From: Desmodus rotundus
Taxonomy: Eukaryota; Chordata; Mammalia; Chiroptera; Phyllostomidae
Reading direction: 5' to 3'
Length of the DNA stretch: 64,000 nt
Assembly (NCBI RefSeq): GCF_022682495.2
Contig: NC_071390.1
Span: 148,032,583-148,096,582 of the forward strand
In this document: positions 28,992 to 39,407 of the stretch, piece after piece
Numbering within the stretch: position 1 is the first letter of the stretch
Layout: the number at the start of each line of letters is the position of its first letter
Translations under genes and position numbers: made by a program
Notes under the pieces: model-generated
Seen by the model: the letters and a program-made list of their open reading frames with translations, nothing else
Told to the model about the DNA's origin: nothing
Database searches by the model: none

Positions 28992-30004
28992 TGGGGCCCC
29001 AGGAGACCCAAGATGACAGAGGAGTAAGTGGAAGCTACACGAACCCCCTCCTAGTACCAATCTAGAATTACAACTAAATTGTAGGGAAACCATCCTGAAT
29101 AACCAACTGAACACTAGCTGGAGAGAAGCCTTATAACCATGGACAGACAGAAGAAACCATCTCACCACAAAGTGATTGGTAGGGAGTGCAGAGATGCAAA
29201 AGGGCTGGTTGGGCTCCCACGGGCAGCAGCTGAAGTTTCAAAGGGATATTTCAGCAGCTGGGTGTTTCCCCCTGAGAAGTGTGGGGTCTAAACCCCAAGC
29301 TGGGCTCTCAAGCCTACAGCACCAGAGCCCGGAAAGGAACCCATATAACATCCAGCTGTGAAAAGCAGCAGGGTTTCTGCCTGCCAAGGAGAGATGGCTG
29401 GAGACTCAGAGAGCCTTTTAAAGAGTCAAATCAAAAAATTTCATAGGCATCCGCTTACTGCGGGCTCTGGCAGAGGGAGGGCAGAGTGAATTAGAGATGC
29501 ACAAGGAGAGTATAGGACTAGTGGCTTTAGGGAGAGAACTGAAGGAACAGCCACCACGATCCCTGTGCTGCATCACTCCCCATTCTGTAGAGGTCATCTT
29601 TCTCAGGCAGAACACACCTCTCCAAGTGGCATCAGCCCAGGACATGCAATATCCCCACCCACAGAAAGCCCTCTCACCCCACCCTTTGGCAATCAAGCTG
29701 GGCTGCTAAGTACAACTTGAGGCTATATCATTGATTAACTTTAACAACTAAAGCAGATCTCTAGGAGATCTGAGACTTTAGCTGACCCTTCTCCAGGCCT
29801 GGTGCTGGTAAAAGCCAGCCACGGTGTGCAGCCTGGTTCTTTCTGCATATACTCAAGCCCGGCAAAGGGAGCCACAAGCTGTGGATTGCTGATAGCTCTG
29901 AACAGTTTGCCCAGGGCCAGTCACAGGGAGCATCTGATATAGGACTGCCCATAGTATTTACAGATCTACATAAATATAGTAAGGAACACAAAGAAGCAGC
30001 CAAA

Positions 30005-30855
30005 ATGGGAACACAAAGAAACAGACCCCGTATGAAAAAACAAAAGAATTCTCCTGAAGAAAAACTACATGAAATGGAGGCAAGCAATTTATCTGATATA
30101 GAGCTCAAAGTAATGATTATAAGACTTATTAACAACATGAAAAAAGATATAAACACCATAAAGAAGGACCAGTCAGAAGTGAAGAATGCAATATCTGAAA
30201 TAAATAATACAGTGGAAGGAATAAACAGTAGGTTAGTTGAAGCAGAGGATCCAATCAGTGATTTGGAAGACAAGGTAGAAAAAACACCCAAGCAAAACAG
30301 CAAAAAGAAAAAGAATTTTAAAAAATGAGGAGAGCTTATGAAACATTTTGGACAACATGAAGCATAACAACATTTGCATAATGAGAATACCAGAAAGAGA
30401 AAGTGATCAAGGGATTGAGAACATATTTGAAGAAACAATGACCAAAAACTTCCCTAATCTGGTAAAGGAAAAAGACACACAAGCCCAGGAAGCTCAGAGT
30501 ATCCCAAACAAGTTGGACCCAAAGAAGCCTACATAGAGATGCATCATAATTAAAATGGCAAATCTTAAAGACAAGGAGAGAATGCTAAAAGCCACAAGAG
30601 AAAACCATGTAGTTATACACAAGGGAGCACCAATTGACTGCCATCTGATTTCTCAACAGACGCATTTCAGGATAGAAGGGAGTGGGATGAAATATTCAAG
30701 GTGATGGAAAGCAAGGACCTACAACCAAGGATACTTTACCCAGCAAGGCTACTATTTAAAATCGAAGGAGAAATAAGGAGCTTCCTAGACAAGAAAAAGC
30801 TAAAGGTGTTTGTTAACTCCAAACCAGTACTGCAACAAATGTTAAAGGGCTTGCT
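30005..30855 (+). pseudogene. L1 ORF1 remnant (RNA-binding protein)
   Basis: ORF1 protein binds L1 RNA and trimerises through a coiled coil. The frame opens at 30005 with MGTQRNRPRMKK and shows a coiled-coil-like stretch (EINNTVEGINSRLVEAED) before stopping at 30328. The sequence resumes in another frame at 30348 (DNMKHNNICIMRIPE, the RRM region). The C-terminal domain is recognisable at 30670-30855 (REWDEIFKVMESKDLQPRIL). At least two frame breaks are present. Confidence 0.85.
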
Positions 30856-30879
30856 TTAAGAAGGAGAAGAAGAAGCAGA

Positions 30880-33671
30880 AACAAATGAATAAGAGTCTAA
30901 AAAAATATGATACAAAAGATCAGTGAATCCAAGAGCTGGTTCTTTGAAAACATAAACAAGATTGAAAACCTTTTAACCAGATTCATCAAGAAAAAAAGAG
31001 AGCGGACCCAGATAAAAAAAATCAGAAATGAAAAAGGAGAAACAACTGACACCATAGAAATACAAAGGATTTTAAGAAAATATTATGAACAACTATATGG
31101 CAACAAACAGGACAACCTGGATGAAGTTGATAAATTCCTTGAAACTTTCAATCTTCCAAAAATAAATCAGGAAGAATCAGAGAATCTGAATAGACAGATT
31201 ACACCTAATGAAATTGAAGCAGTAATCAAAAAACTCCCAACAAACAAAAGCCCTAAACTGGATGGCTTCACAGGTGAATTTTACCAAGCACTCCAAGAAC
31301 ACACACCTCTCCTTCTCAAACTATTTCAAAAAATTCAAGAGGAGGGAGGGATCCAAGATCATTTGATGAGGCCAGCATTATCCTAATTCCAAACCAGAAA
31401 AAGACACTTACAAAGAATGAAAATTATAGTCAATATCCCAGATGAACATAGACACTAAAATTCTCAACAAAATATTAGCAAACCAAATACAGCAATGTGT
31501 CAAAAACATACACCATGATTAAGTGGGATTTATTCTAGGAATGCAAGGTTGGTATAACATTTGCAAATAAATAAATGTGATTCACCACATAAACAAAATG
31601 AAGGATAAAAACCACATGATCATATAATTGATTCAGAAAAAGCATTTGATAAAATCCAGCACCAATTTAGGATAAAAACTCTCAGCAAAGTGGGAATAGA
31701 GTGAACATACCTAAACATAAAGGCTACATATGACAAATACACTGCCAGCATCATACTCAGTGGGGAAAAACTATAAGCATTCCCCTTAACATTGAGAACC
31801 AGACAGGTATGCCCTTTCCCTTAACATTGAGAACCTGACAGGTATGCCAGGTACTTTCACCTTCCTTATTCAACACAGTACTGGAAATCCTTGCCTCAGG
31901 AATCAGACAAGAAAAAGAAATAAAAGGCATCCAAATTGGAAAGGAAGAAGTAGAACTGTTTTTATTTGCAGATGACATGTTACTATACATAGACAGCCCC
32001 AAAGATTCCACCAAGAAACTACTAGAACTGATAAATGAACTCAGCAAAGTAGCACAATATAAAACTAATATTCAAAAATCAGTTGCATTTTTATAGGCCA
32101 ATAATGAACTAACAGAAAGGAAATTAAGAAAACAATCCCATTTATAATTCTTTCACAAAGAATGAAATACCTAGGAATAAATCTAACCACAGATGTAAAA
32201 GACCTGTATTCGGAAAATTTTGAGACACTGAAGAAAAAAAATGAAAAAGATACAAACAAATGAAAGCATATACTGTGTTTATGGGTAGGATGAATTAATA
32301 TCATTAAAATGTCCATACTACCCAAAGCAACCTATAGATCAATGCAATTCATATCAAGTTTCCAAATGATGGATTTCACAGAACTACATGAATATTTCAA
32401 AAATTTATATGGAACTACAAAAGGCCTCGTATAGCAACAACGATCCTGAGAAAGAAGAAAAAAGTTGGAGGAATCATGTTACCTAATATCAAACTGTATT
32501 CTAAGACCATATGATCAAAACAACATGGTACTGGCATAAAAACAGACACAAAGATCAATGGAACAGAACAGAAAGCCCAGAAATAAACCCACACCTCTAT
32601 AGTCAATTAATATTTGACAGAGGAAGCAAGCACATACAATGGGCTAAAGATAGTTTATTCAACAAATGTGTTGGGAAAACTGGACAGAAACATGCAGAAA
32701 AATGAAACTAGACCACCTTCTTACCCCACATACAAGAATAAATTTAAAGTGGATCAAAAACTTATATGTTAGACCCAAAACCATAAAAATCAGAGAAGAA
32801 AACATAGGCAGCAAAATCTCGGACATTGCTCATAGCAATACTTTATGAGATATATCTCCCCAGGCAAGTGAAAAGAAAAAATAAACAAATGGGACTACAT
32901 CAAACTAAAAAGTTTTTGCACCACAAAAGAAACCATGAACAAAATGAAAAGAATGGGAGAACATATTTGCCGATACATCTGATAAGGGGTTAATATCCAA
33001 AATTTATAAAGAAGTTATAAAACTCAACATCAAAAAAACAAATTACCCAATTAAAAAATCGGCAAAGGACTTGAATAGGCACTTGTCCAAAGAGGACATA
33101 CCAACGGCTAATAGACATAAAAAGATGCCCAATGTGACTGATCATCAGAGAAGTGAAAATTAAAACCACAAGGAGATATCACCTCACCCCTGTCAGAATG
33201 GCCATCATCAATAAATCAACAAACAGCAAGTGCTAGTGAGGATGTGGAGAAAGGGGAACCTTTGTGCACTGTTGGTGGGAATGCAGACTGGTGCAGCCAC
33301 TGTGGAAAGCAGTATGGAAATACGCCCCCCCAAATTAAAAATGGATCTGCCTTTCAACGCAGTGACCCCACTGCTAGGAATATATGAAGGAACCTGAAAA
33401 ACTAATTAGAAAGAACATAAGCACCCCTATGTTCACTGCAGCATTATTTACAATTGCCAAGATATGGAAGCAGCCCAGATGTCCATCAATAGATGAGTGG
33501 ATAAAACCACTATGGGACATTTACACAATAAAATACTACTTGGCCTTAAAGAAGAAGAAAGTTTTATTCTTTGTGACAGTATGGATAGACTTGGAAAACA
33601 TTATACTAAGTGAAATAAGCCAGTCAGAGAAAGATAAATACCATATGATTTCACTCATATGTGGAATCTAA
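30880..33671 (+). pseudogene. L1 ORF2 remnant lacking the endonuclease
   Basis: ORF2 normally encodes endonuclease, reverse transcriptase and a Cys-rich domain. Here the readable protein begins at 30907 ([20 protein letters not shown]), which corresponds to a point well past the endonuclease domain. The palm motif FADD of the reverse transcriptase is at 31965-31976. Frames break repeatedly after 31386. The last piece ends YHMISLICGI at 33671, a typical end of ORF2 in non-primate L1s. A 35-bp tandem duplication sits at 31783-31848. Confidence 0.85.
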
Positions 33672-33954
33672 TGAACAACCTGAACTAACAAGCAAAGAGA
33701 GACAGACTCATAGATGGAGAACAGGATGACAGCTGAGGACGGTGTAGGTTGAGGGGTGGAGGGACTGAGCAAAAAGGAAAAAGGACTTCATGGACATGGA
33801 CAACAGTGTGGTGATTGCTGGGGGGAGGGGGTTAAGGGGACTAATGGTAATGGAAAAAATATACAATAAAAATTATAAAAAGCAAACCTTATAATATGGT
33901 GTAATAGAATATAGTATAACATATCATATACATTCTTATAGTCTTATATAAAAA

Positions 33955-34520
33955 TCCTGCTAACTTAACTGGCTAATATTCTTCAAAACTTCCACTGCCT
34001 CTTTTTCTCTGATAACAAATGTAATGCATATTTATTACAGAATATTCAGAAAAGCACAAAGAAGAAAAATTCAAGATCATTCCCTATCTTACCTTACAGA
34101 GATAACCATTGTTAATGTTTTGGTGATTCTTCTCTCACAAGCATATATAATATATCCTTTTTCATATGAAACTGAGATCACTTGATATGTTTTGCCTTTT
34201 AAGTGGCTCCATGCATTGAGCAATGTATCTACCGTATGTTCCACAACAATTTTTATGGCTGTACATATATTTACATCACATGAGTGTTCCAACACTTAAT
34301 TAACCTTATGCTGGACATTTGTAAGCTCAAGTGATGCTGAGCCCATCAATTCTCCACTAAGTCTTTTCCTTAAGGTAAATTCCTGGGAGTGAAATGGCTG
34401 GATCAAGGATATTGGCTTTGATACTTGTTGCCAACTTGTTTTTCCCAAGTTTCAGAACGTCTACCTTCACAGGCTGTGTGTATGAGTGTCCACTTCCCCT
34501 GGTGCTTGCCATCAGTGATT
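33955..34520 (-). mobile_element. Old L1M-type 3' region, antisense
   Basis: The words 'cagaaaagcacaaagaagaa', 'agataaccattgttaatgtt', 'taaattcctgggagtgaaat' and 'ggctggatcaaggatattgg' are in the same order as at 640-1115, so both are copies of one family in the same orientation. The family assignment is inferred. Confidence 0.5.
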
Positions 34521-36684
34521 GGTAGTTTCTTCTTAGCTCTTTAATCGTAAATTCAATAGGCCATGTTCAATACATAAAATTCATCTTCAAAACTCATCAC
34601 CATTTTGGAGAACATACAGTGTACAAAAGAGAGCACTTTGGAAATGACCAAGGAAACAAATGATGAATTTAAATGCCAACTGAATGCTGGAATAGGTTTT
34701 GCAAACTAAATGATAGAACAACACTACTTGGTTGACATATTATGGATGAAAATTTTGAACATATTAGTTGCCTATATATTTAAAATAACCAATTAGCCAA
34801 TGACAATATCCCCATCATTTGTCACTCTTAAACCATTCAGTTTCTTGAGGCATAGACTCTATACTCTAGAGCGTCATGTTTTAAATATTACTCCAAACTT
34901 TATTTTTCCACAGTCTCATGTCTCCTAGTTTTCATCTAGGGTTCTGCAGGCTTGCAACTTTGCATGAGTTCCCTGAGGTGGGGAAGGACAAGGGGGTACC
35001 CACCTAAGAGCTTCCAGGGAGAGCAGTGTTGAGATTCTGCCATCCATCGAGGCCAAGGCTTCTTCCAGGCACGTGTCTGTCCCCCTGTCACACTGACTCA
35101 GGCCTAGCAGACGGCCATGCTCTCTGAATGCATGAGAATGCCAGTGACTCATCTTCCTCTGGAAGGCTGGGCAAGACTGTAGCATTCTCCTAAGGTGAAG
35201 CTGCCTTATTTGAAATTCGCCAAAAATCCCCAATGTCTCAAACAGTTCCTTCTGTCTGAAAAGTTATATAAGATCTGTCACATTTGGCTATTCACATTTG
35301 GCCAAAGCAAGTTCCGGCTCTGGGATTTAATCATCCTATTGAACAATTAATTTCTAAATTGGGCTCATGACCAAAACTGCCTCATAGGAATATTAATTGT
35401 TTGAAGTTTTCAGCCAGAAAACACACAACAGTCTAGATTTTATGACTCTTTCTAGATAACGGTGACACATAAGTGAGAAACGCATCTGCTTCCTAACTCC
35501 ATAAATTGGATGTTGTTTATAATAATGCAGCTAGAGCAGGAGCACTTTATCATAAGAGCTGCTGTCCCCACGGAAAATCATTATTCAGTGTATACCTGAT
35601 AAATTGGCCATCATTCACAAGCAGACGAGAAATTGATGGGGCCCGTTTTATCTTCAAGGGAATGGGCAATATGTTATCTTCTTATTGGACTGATGTTTTT
35701 CCTACCAGAAGGATTATGTTGCCTCCTGTGTATCACTCAGAGAATTTTCTCTATGTCATGAGTCTTAAAGGCTTTAATCCCCTGGGCATAGAAATGACCA
35801 TCCCTAATCTCAGAATTATCTTCAGGGGAGAACCTTGGAAAGAGATGTTCAGATACAAATTTAATCTCTCACTTCCCAAGTGGAAAAACAAAGAGGAAAG
35901 ATGAATGGCGATGACTAATTTTGTTCCCCAGAGCTGGCCTGGTCATGACAGGCAAGCCACAGTGTCACCTTTCCTTTACATATAGGAAGACAATGGTTAA
36001 CTGTGATTTGGCAGATGTGTGCAGCTGCGGATGAGCCTTCCAGCCCCATGGACACATGTCCCCATTGGAAACTTGGCAGCCTCTCCCTGGAGACTAATAT
36101 TCTTCTCAGTGGAGAATATGGCATAGCTGCAGGGGACAGAGACGGGCTGTGGACATCGCATTACGATGAGGGTTGCCCACTCCTGCAAGCGCTGGGTCTG
36201 CCACCTGGGGTGTGAGCACAGCTACCCTGTCCACCATGCTGCTGGCACCTGGAGGAAGGCTGCCCTCGACCCCAGTTGCTGATTCCCTCAACCAGCTGCT
36301 GAACAAGTGCGCAATGCACTGGTGACGCACACCGGGCTGGCCGCCCTCTGAGCATGGCACTCGGGCCTGGTGTGGGCTGTGTATCTCCCTTACTCACAAG
36401 ATCCTGGGCTCCCCTGGGGCCACTGAGACTGTTCCCAGCTTCTAGAGTTTTCCAAGGCTCTGGTGGTTTGGCTTCTAAGCCACAAGGCAGCCTTCAGTTT
36501 CGGTCTCTCCTGAGTCACCAGAGTAATTCAAATTGAGTTAATCAGCAGGTATTTATTGAGTCTCAACTGCATGGCCAACACTGTGCTGTTGCAGGAGAGG
36601 GCTTCCAGATAGAGAACTGCAATTTGTACAGTGTTTCGGCATTTCCAAGGCTTTTACACAAAATTGTGTCCAGGTAATGAGATC
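34521..36684. other. Intergenic sequence with one isolated open frame
   Basis: I see no recognised gene. A 133-codon open frame (35506-35904, +) lies in sequence that does not look repetitive. I do not recognise its product, and no splice or promoter evidence supports it. A short antisense L2 tail may lie at 36540-36600. Confidence 0.5.
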
Positions 36685-36885
36685 AGTGATTACAGTTTGA
36701 GCCCAGAAGTCCCTGCTCTGCCACTGAGTACGAACCCTTGGCTGCCTCCTCGGTGGCTACCAGCCTCTGTTTTCTCTTGTGGAAAGTGGGGACCACACCA
36801 GTGCCTGTGCAGTTGGGTCTCCACAGGATCCAACGAGATAATCCATAATAAGCATCCACTCGATGCAGCCTGCTATCCTCACACC
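36685..36885 (+). repeat. MIR SINE, sense
   Basis: The phrases 'cctgctctgccactgagtac', 'ctctgttttctcttgtggaa' and 'aacgagataatccataataa' follow the MIR order. It is moderately diverged. Confidence 0.55.
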
Positions 36886-37034
36886 ATGCTTACTTCGCAG
36901 AAAGAAACACTGTTGGAAGGGTGTAGGAGCAGATTATAAATAGCATTTAGAGTTTTCATCTGCTGTCACACAAATCATCTCAGCTGACTTTCTCACAACC
37001 TTCTTCTTGAACAGGTGAGGACACAGAGGTAGGG

Positions 37035-37253
37035 CAGTGTTTCTCACTGTTTGTCACTATTGACATTCAGGGCCAGATGACTCTTTGTTGGGCCCTGTCC
37101 TGTGCATTGTAGAAGGTTTCACAGCATCCCTGGCCTCCACCCAACAGAGACCAGTAGCACTGTCCCTGTTGTGACAGCCAAATAAGTCTCCGGACATTGC
37201 CGAATGGCCCACAGGGAGCTAAATCGCCCCCGCCCCCCAGTGGAGATCCACTG
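37035..37253 (+). mobile_element. MER20 hAT-Charlie element, near full length
   Basis: It runs from 'cagtgtttctcactgtttgt' to 'ggagatccactg', about 219 bp, the usual MER20 length. Matching blocks include 'ctgtcctgtgcattgtagaa', 'cagcatccctggcctccacc' and 'ctccggacattgccgaatgg'. The flanks AGGTAGGG (37027-37034) and AGGTGGGG (37254-37261) are an 8-bp target duplication with one mismatch, as expected for hAT elements. Confidence 0.88.
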
Positions 37254-37261
37254 AGGTGGGG

Positions 37262-38267
37262 TTGTTTGTCCAGGGGCTAATGAGGAGAACAGAGCCAGGA
37301 CCAGCGCCCAGGAGCCCCCACATACAAGTGACTCATCCTCCATCCCCACGGCACCTCTCCAAAAGGAATTATTAGAGGTACAGGGACAAAAATAGCAGCA
37401 AGTCCTGCCTGATTCCTAAGTGCTAGTGGATTTCAGGAAAGGGGGCATCTGAGATGAGGATCCCATTAGACAGGAAGATGGGCTGTGGCCTGGGTGCGAC
37501 AGGCTACAGGGAAGACTGGACTGAGGGAAAACTGTGTGAGGTGTGGCTGCTGAGGAGACTAGAGGCAAAGGCTGCGAGGGGGCTGCGTGGGGTACTCTGA
37601 GGACAGAGGGGTCACACAGGAAGCTGGATGGGGTGTGGGTGAGAGGAGGCAGGCTGCGGGAACCATCGGAAGAGTTTGGACCTGATACCAGAAGAATTCA
37701 GGCTCCAAGGGCCAGCCAGGGCTGGTCCTCGCTGAGTGGTGACTTGAAGGAGTGTGTGGGCAGGCTGGTGTGACCTGAGGAGGGCCTTCCCTGGCTGCCA
37801 CCAGTAGTTCTGACATCCCGTCTGTTATAGCTGGGTCATGAGAGAAAGGAGCTAGGTACCCAAGCCTCACCAACCTTGGTGAGGATTATGTGGGTGGGGG
37901 CAGGAGCGGGGGCGGGGGCAGGGGCCTCTGCATGCCCAGCGCTGATCTGCGCCAGTCAGCAGCTGTGAACCTTACTCTGCTCGGAGTTGTGGCTAATGAC
38001 TTCCGCTTAAAGCAGGCCAATTACCACAGAAACCATTGTCCTTTTCCCCCAGCTTCCCAAGACAACAAGCAAAGGGACCTTTGATTCGGCCCCTTCCCAG
38101 TTCTGAGGGGGAGGCTGCGGAGGTGTTTGCTCCGACCACCATGTGGGACGTCAGGATTTCCTGAAGTGATAGGCAAAGGCTCACAGCTGGCACTCCTACT
38201 CCCCAGGAAATCCGGCTGAGAGACAAGAACAAAAAAGAAAGGATAGAAACGCACCGTGTGGGTCATT
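37262..38267. other. Intergenic sequence with G-quadruplex candidate
   Basis: I see no gene. 37380-37720 may include a decayed antisense L2. Five G-runs at 37892-37924 (G3, G5, G5, G5, G4) with loops of seven bases or fewer fit a G-quadruplex on the + strand. Confidence 0.5.
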
Positions 38268-38453
38268 TGTCTATTTTTATTATTTTAAAATGTATTTTAT
38301 TTATTGATGTTGAGATAAATATTTATTGATGTTGGCTCCACTTATTTATGCATTCACTGGTTGATCCCTGCGTGTGCCCTGAGCAGGGATCGAACTAGCG
38401 ACCTTCACATATCGGGACAATGCACCAACCAACTGAGCCACCCAGCCAGAGGG
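38268..38453 (-). mobile_element. VES-type bat SINE, antisense
   Basis: Read on the minus strand it starts CTCTGGCTGGGTGGCTCAG and has box B GGTCGCTAGTTCGATCCC and then 'tgctcagggcacacgcaggg'. It lacks the long CT tail and ends in AT-rich sequence. The SINE subfamily differs from the copy at 27892. Confidence 0.85.
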
Positions 38454-38939
38454 GTAATTTCTATTTCGCATGGCCTGAGTTGGTGCTTGCATGCCTGTAC
38501 CTCTGTCTACCTATGAGACTTTTAACATGATGTGTATTTAGGAAGATGTTCTTAACATATCCAGGTGCAGGTTCTGGTGGGCTGTTAACAGAGGTCAGAC
38601 GGTGGTAACGATAGTCTGTGTGGACAGTACCAACCAGGTTGTACAATTTTTGAGAGAAATTGGTGATTAACCCAGAGCCTTTTTAATTTTTCCATATTTC
38701 AGTAGACCTCTCTCCCACGTAGAGACCAACCACCCACTGAGTCATTCGTTGAGTGGTTCTCACATTTATTCAGAAACACTCACAGCTGCTGTGGGGCAGC
38801 CTCCATGCTCAAGACTGAATCTCAGGAAGCTTTCTGAGTGAAGACGCCAACAGAAAATCCACCCAAAGGATAAAGCTCATAGGAGCACGGTACAAAGTTG
38901 TCCCACGTGTCACACAGGGCTAGGTGGCTCCTCCTCACC
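38454..38939. other. Intergenic sequence, unassigned
   Basis: There is no gene or repeat that I can name. Confidence 0.5.
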
Positions 38940-39407
38940 AAGAATGCATTTATTGTAGGCTCACGCCCCCTTTGTCGAATATTAATTGACTACAGAGACT
39001 TTGGTTTATTTCTGGGCTCTCTATTCTGTTCCATTTATCTATGTGTCTGTTCTTATGCCAGTGCCAGACTGTTTTGAAATAAGCTAGTCAGTAAAAGACA
39101 AATACCATATGATCTCACCTATAAGAGGAAGCTAATGAACAAAATAAACTAACGACAAAATAGAACCACGGGCATGGAAACAGGGAACAGATTGAAGGTG
39201 ACCAGAGGGGAGAGGGGAGGGGGATAATGGTGGAAAGAGGAAGGGACTAGACAAAGAACGTGTATGAATGCCCCACGGACATAGATGATGGTGTGGGAAT
39301 CGACTGTGGGAGCAGGGGGTAGGCTGGAAGGAGGAGGGCAAAGGGGGAAAAATTGGGATAACTATAATAAAATAACAGTAAAAATGATTAAACTAAAAAG
39401 AATGCAT
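38940..39407 (+). mobile_element. Short L1 with 5' inversion (twin priming)
   Basis: The left segment (about 38950-39075) is antisense L1 ORF2 and matches, reversed, about 32524-32640 of the larger L1. The right segment (about 39076-39397) is sense and matches about 33612-33881, ending in an A-rich tail. A 10-bp direct repeat AAGAATGCAT flanks the whole insert (38940-38949 and 39398-39407). The roughly 0.97 kb of L1 between the two segments is missing, as in twin-primed insertions. Confidence 0.88.

Larger units (their letters stand above)
28992..33881 (+). mobile_element. L1 element with both ends but internal deletion
   Basis: A sense L1 runs from a 5' UTR that begins near 'cccaagatgacagaggagta' to a 3' UTR and A-rich tail at about 33881. 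It has an ORF1 remnant (30005-30855) and an ORF2 remnant (about 30880-33671). The endonuclease-coding start of ORF2 is absent. Many stops and frameshifts make it non-functional. At about 4.9 kb it is shorter than the 6 kb or more expected of a full copy. No convincing target duplication was found. Confidence 0.9.

Noticed and set aside
30005..33671. Possible functional L1 or host gene derived from it
   Set aside because: Frames are interrupted many times and the endonuclease region is missing. It is a dead element.
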